Shown piece after piece: positions 60,756-64,000 of a DNA stretch of 64,000 nt (positions are counted from its first letter, which is position 1; the number at the start of each line of letters is the position of its first letter). The notes under the pieces were generated by a model. It ran no database searches. It was not told where the DNA came from and saw only the letters and a list, made by a program, of their open reading frames with translations. Origin of the DNA: Rhodobacter sp. (GTDB lineage: Bacteria > Pseudomonadota > Alphaproteobacteria > Rhodobacterales > Rhodobacteraceae); NCBI GenBank assembly GCA_030065095.1, contig JASJDP010000004.1, positions 1 through 64,000 on the forward strand. Direction: 5' to 3'. Position numbers and translations under genes: made by a program.

Positions 60756-61319
60756 ATGAATGCGTTGAAGATCAAGAAAGGCACCTCGAAACACTCCGCC
60801 TACGACCTGCGCGACTATCACGAGGAAGGGCTCGAGCGGCATACGCTGGCCGTGGTCGTCGACAACGAGGCCGGGGTACTGGCCCGGGTCATCGGCCTGT
60901 TCTCGGGCCGGGGGTACAACATCGAAAGCCTGACCGTCGCCGAAACCGACCACGAAGGCCATCTCAGCCGGATCACCGTCGTCACCACCGGCACGCCCAG
61001 CATCATCGAACAGATCAAGGCACAGCTCGGCCGCATCGTTCCGGTCCACGACGTGCACGACCTGACCGTCGAAGGTCCGGCCGTCGAGCGTGAATTGGCG
61101 CTCTTCAAGGTCGCGGGCGGCGGCAACGAACGGATCGAGGCGTTGCGATTGGCCGAGATCTTCCGCGCCAACGTGGTCGACTCGACGCTGGAAAGCTTCG
61201 TGTTCGAGATCACCGGAACACCGCAGAAGATCGATGCCTTCGCGGACCTGATGCGCCCCCTGGGTCTGGTGGAAATGGCCCGTACGGGCGTCGCCGCGCT
61301 CAGCCGCGGCCCGACCTAG
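60756..61319 (+). CDS. ilvH: Acetolactate synthase small (regulatory) subunit
   Basis: A 187-aa protein with an N-terminal ACT domain (TLAVVVDNEAGVLARVIGLFSGRGYNIESL, in parts, about 29-58; Gly and Asn residues that bind valine) and the C-terminal domain ending PLGLVEMARTGVAALSRG. ATG 60756 follows aaaggaag. It activates IlvI and confers valine feedback. Its last 20 bases overlap the convergent hemolysin III-like gene. Confidence 0.95.
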   Translation: MNALKIKKGTSKHSAYDLRDYHEEGLERHTLAVVVDNEAGVLARVIGLFSGRGYNIESLTVAETDHEGHLSRITVVTTGTPSIIEQIKAQLGRIVPVHDVHDLTVEGPAVERELALFKVAGGGNERIEALRLAEIFRANVVDSTLESFVFEITGTPQKIDAFADLMRPLGLVEMARTGVAALSRGPT

Positions 61320-62010
61320 CGGCCTCCGCCACCGCAATCCCCGGCGACATATCCGACAGGTGCAGCGTCACCGCGGCAAAGATCAGCACGGTCGCCGCAA
61401 GGACGAAGACATGCCAGATCGTGTTGTGAAACACCATCCGGTCGGTCAGGTAGAACACGACACCGAAGGTATAGAGCCCGCCAGCGACCAGCAGCAGGTC
61501 CAGCACCGGATCGGACATCTGCGAAAACAGCGCCCAGCCCGCGAACAACCCCGCCCATCCCATGCCGAGATAAAGCGAAATCGCCACCCAGCGAAAGCGG
61601 TTGGGATCGAACAGCTTCAGCCCGGTTCCGGCCAGCGCCGCCGCCCAAAGCCCGGCCAGGAAGGTGCCGAACGAGCTGCCCGACAACATCACGAACGGCG
61701 TGTAGGTGCCTGCGATCTTGAGATAAATCGCCGAATGATCCATCCGCTGCAGCAGCCATTTCCAATCCGGATGCCGCACCATGTTGTAGATCGCCGAAAA
61801 CGCCAGCATGGCGATCAGGGTCACCCCGTAGACGGTGATGCCAAGCACCGCGGAAGCGTCGCCGCGCCAGATCACCGCCAGCGTGACCAGCACCGGCACC
61901 GCCGACACCGCCGCCACGACCCCCACGACATGGATCACCGCGTCGGAGAGATATTCCGCCCGGCTGTAATGCGGTCTGTCGGCACGAAACAGGGACATAA
62001 GGGGCAGCAT
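61300..62010 (-). CDS. Hemolysin III / PAQR family membrane protein
   Basis: A 236-aa protein with seven hydrophobic segments. Hly-III landmarks are the Ser-His motifs: YLSDAVIHVVGVVAA (about 21-35), MDHSAIYLKIAGTYTPF (about 86-102) and FHNTIWHVFVLAATV (about 198-212), whose His residues bind zinc in PAQR proteins. The start may be Met 1 or Met 5 (61998). Despite the name, haemolytic activity is not implied. Confidence 0.9.
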   Translation of the reverse strand: MLPLMSLFRADRPHYSRAEYLSDAVIHVVGVVAAVSAVPVLVTLAVIWRGDASAVLGITVYGVTLIAMLAFSAIYNMVRHPDWKWLLQRMDHSAIYLKIAGTYTPFVMLSGSSFGTFLAGLWAAALAGTGLKLFDPNRFRWVAISLYLGMGWAGLFAGWALFSQMSDPVLDLLLVAGGLYTFGVVFYLTDRMVFHNTIWHVFVLAATVLIFAAVTLHLSDMSPGIAVAEAARSGRG

Positions 62011-62135
62011 ACGCGCATATCGTTAACAAGCCAAAGACTGACGTCGGGTCAGCGGAATTGCCGCCGGCAGAATACAGCAACGGCCCCGGCGCGGCGTTGG
62101 CGACATAGCTGGCAAAGGCGCATCAACCCCTTGTT

Positions 62136-63176
62136 TTATTGGCTCCAGTCAAGCACGACCTTGCCGCTGTCGCCGCTCAGCATCGCCGCAAAGCCGTCAC
62201 GAAACGCGTCGACGTTGAAACGATGCGTGATCACGTCCCGCACATTCAGCCCGCCTTCCAGCATCGCGATCATCTTGTACCAGGTCTCGAATATCTCGCG
62301 GCCGTAGACACCCTTGATCGTCAGCGCCTTGAACACGATTCGCGACCAGTCGACCTGCGACTTGCCGGGCGGGATGCCCAGCATTGCGATCTTGCCGCCC
62401 ATCACCATATTCTCGACCATCTGGTCGAACGCGGCGGAACTGCCCGACATCTCGAATCCGATGTCAAAGCCCTGCTGCATCTTCAGCCCCGATTCGACAT
62501 CGCGCAGCCGACGCTCGGCCACATTGACGGGCACGACATCGGCGACCCGGACCGCCAGATCCAGCCGCGCCTGGTTGATGTCGGTGATCACCACGTGCCG
62601 CGCGCCCACATGGCGCGCGACGGCGGCCGACATGATCCCGATCGGCCCCGCACCGGTGATCAGCACGTCCTCGCCCACCAAATCGAAGCTGAGCGCGGTA
62701 TGCACCGCATTGCCCAGCGGATCGAGGATCGCGCCGATCTCGTCGTCGATCCTGTCCGGCAGCGGCACGACGTTGAAGGCCGGCAGCCGCAGATATTCGG
62801 CGAATGCCCCCGGCTCGTTCACGCCGATCCCCCGCGTCTCGGGATCCAGATGGAACTTTCCCGCCCGCACCTGCCGGGAATGATGCCCGATCAGATGCCC
62901 CTCGCCCGAACAGCGCTGGCCGATGGACAGATCCTCCACGTCGCGGCCGATCTCGACGATTTCGCCGGCGAATTCATGGCCCACCACCAACGGCACAGGG
63001 ACCGTCCGCGCCGACCAGTCGTCCCAGTTCCAGATGTGGATATCGGTGCCGCAGATGCCGGTCTTGTGCACCTTGATCAGCACGTCGTCCGGTCCGATCT
63101 CGGGCACGGGAACCCGCTGCATCTCCAGCCCCGGCCCGGCTTCGGCCTTGACCAGCGCCTTCATCTGATTGCTCAT
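62136..63176 (-). CDS. tdh: L-threonine 3-dehydrogenase
   Basis: A 346-aa zinc-dependent MDR dehydrogenase oxidising threonine to 2-amino-3-ketobutyrate. The catalytic zinc site is in [15 protein letters not shown] (about 35-49) and [12 protein letters not shown] (about 65-76). The structural zinc loop differs from the usual four-Cys form: [23 protein letters not shown] (in parts) keeps only one Cys. NAD loop [14 protein letters not shown] (about 170-183). Its start overlaps the kbl stop (63173-63176), giving the kbl-tdh operon. Confidence 0.92.
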   Translation of the reverse strand: MSNQMKALVKAEAGPGLEMQRVPVPEIGPDDVLIKVHKTGICGTDIHIWNWDDWSARTVPVPLVVGHEFAGEIVEIGRDVEDLSIGQRCSGEGHLIGHHSRQVRAGKFHLDPETRGIGVNEPGAFAEYLRLPAFNVVPLPDRIDDEIGAILDPLGNAVHTALSFDLVGEDVLITGAGPIGIMSAAVARHVGARHVVITDINQARLDLAVRVADVVPVNVAERRLRDVESGLKMQQGFDIGFEMSGSSAAFDQMVENMVMGGKIAMLGIPPGKSQVDWSRIVFKALTIKGVYGREIFETWYKMIAMLEGGLNVRDVITHRFNVDAFRDGFAAMLSGDSGKVVLDWSQ

Positions 63177-64000
63177 CCCAGCACCCCCACATCGCGCCCC
63201 GCCTGCCCGAACGCGTCCAGAGCCTGATCGAGATCGTCGCGCGTCAGCGCGGCATTCATCTGCGTCCGGATCCGCGCGGTCCCCTTCGGCACCACCGGAA
63301 AGAAGAACCCGGCGACATAGACGCCGAGGTCAAAGAGCCGCGCCGCCATCTTCTGGCTCAGCCGCGCATCGCCCAGCATCACCGGCACGATGGGATGCTC
63401 TCCGGGCAGCAGATCGAAGCCCAGCCGCGCCAGCCCGGCCCGCCAATAGGCGGCGTTGTCGAAAAGCCGTCTGCGCAGATCGTCGCCCCGCTCGACCAGA
63501 TCGATGGCCGCAACCGACGCCACCGCGACCGCCGGCGGCAGCGAGTTGGAAAACAGATAGGGCCGCGAGCGCTGGCGCAGCAGATCGATCACCGCCTGCG
63601 GCCCGGCGGTATAGCCGCCGATCGCCCCGCCCAGGGCCTTGCCCAGAGTACCGGTCAGGATGTCGACCTTGTCCGAGACACCGAAGTGATGCGGCATCCC
63701 CCGCCCCTCTGGCCCCATGAAGCCCGTCGCGTGGCAGTCGTCGACCATCACCAGCGCGCCGTGGCGCTCGGCCAGCGCGGTGATCTCGGGCAGCCGGGCC
63801 AGGTATCCGTCCATCGAGAACACGCCGTCGGTGGCGATCATGACATGCCGCGCGCCGTCGGCGCGCGCGGCCGTCAGCTGATCCTCCAGATCGTTCATGT
63901 CCGAATTGGCGTAGCGATAGCGCCGCGCCTTGCACAGCCGGATGCCGTCGATGATCGAGGCGTGGTTCAGCGCGTCCGAGACGATGGCGTCCTCGGGCCC
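63173..64000 (-). CDS. kbl: Glycine C-acetyltransferase (2-amino-3-ketobutyrate CoA ligase), 5' end outside window
   Basis: The C-terminal 275 or so residues of a PLP enzyme of the alpha-oxoamine synthase family; the frame is open to the window edge ([21 protein letters not shown] at the start). Motifs: [30 protein letters not shown] (His that contacts PLP) and [18 protein letters not shown] with the Schiff-base Lys. It cleaves 2-amino-3-ketobutyrate with CoA to glycine and acetyl-CoA, in series with Tdh. Confidence 0.95.
   Translation of the reverse strand, partial: GPEDAIVSDALNHASIIDGIRLCKARRYRYANSDMNDLEDQLTAARADGARHVMIATDGVFSMDGYLARLPEITALAERHGALVMVDDCHATGFMGPEGRGMPHHFGVSDKVDILTGTLGKALGGAIGGYTAGPQAVIDLLRQRSRPYLFSNSLPPAVAVASVAAIDLVERGDDLRRRLFDNAAYWRAGLARLGFDLLPGEHPIVPVMLGDARLSQKMAARLFDLGVYVAGFFFPVVPKGTARIRTQMNAALTRDDLDQALDAFGQAGRDVGVLG

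Overview
The window looks like chromosome of a free-living marine-type alphaproteobacterium of the Rhodobacteraceae (Roseobacter group). The DNA is GC-rich throughout, and it carries family-typical gene sets: a complete glycogen operon, TRAP and tripartite tricarboxylate (TTT) transporters, a cytochrome b561-YceI fusion, flavocytochrome c sulfide dehydrogenase, the fabD-fabG-acpP and rpsF-rpsR-rplI clusters, and the remains of a light-harvesting gene (pucC). The genus call is inference; no rRNA or tRNA gene is visible.

Layout. 0-4 kb: a very large BTAD/AAA/TPR regulator on the minus strand, followed by about 0.8 kb without a gene. 4.8-8.5 kb: an ABC importer of the NMT1/SsuA type with a Gfo/Idh/MocA dehydrogenase. 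8.6-16.1 kb: a TTT importer (tctC-tctB-tctA) with a Tm-1-like protein, divergent from an IclR regulator that is followed by a HAD hydrolase and a class III aminotransferase. A perfect 10-bp inverted repeat sits between the divergent units. 16.3-18 kb: fccAB. 18.1-21.4 kb: a P450 and a glutamine-synthetase-like ligase, divergent from a type 1 glutamine amidotransferase. 21.4-21.8 kb: a palindromic repeat element. 21.8-32.9 kb: glgP-glgB-glgC-glgA-glgX-pgm, for glycogen synthesis, debranching and phosphorolysis. 33-36.2 kb: a divergent HisA paralogue, acpP, fabG and fabD. 36.3-40.5 kb: cytochrome b561-YceI, YceI, a membrane protein and the ribosomal protein operon. 40.7-43.9 kb: a small secreted protein, a globin with an FNR-like box, a lytic transglycosylase and trigger factor. 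44.4-46.4 kb: a decayed puc locus (PpsR-like box, broken pucC, frameshifted companion gene). 46.8-50.8 kb: a GntR regulator and a TRAP transporter. 51-53.7 kb: DUF2852, RDD, bpt and a VOC protein. 53.7-58.2 kb: a second TRAP transporter. 58.6-61.3 kb: ilvIH behind a transcription attenuator. 61.3-64 kb: a hemolysin III-like protein, then tdh and the start-truncated kbl of threonine degradation.

The most informative signals outside the obvious genes are: (i) a 15-residue leader peptide (MGLIIVVVGERRMGR) with its promoter, competing hairpin and terminator in front of ilvI; (ii) a puc light-harvesting locus caught in decay, still carrying a TGT-N12-ACA box; (iii) a 219-bp inverted-repeat element whose right arm recurs at the window start; (iv) paired 24-bp palindromes, one pair apparently translated inside a HAD gene; and (v) operator candidates upstream of globin, DUF2852, glgP and tctC/iclR. 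Most genes are ordinary housekeeping or transport genes, and I saw no clear defence system, prophage, IS element or CRISPR array.
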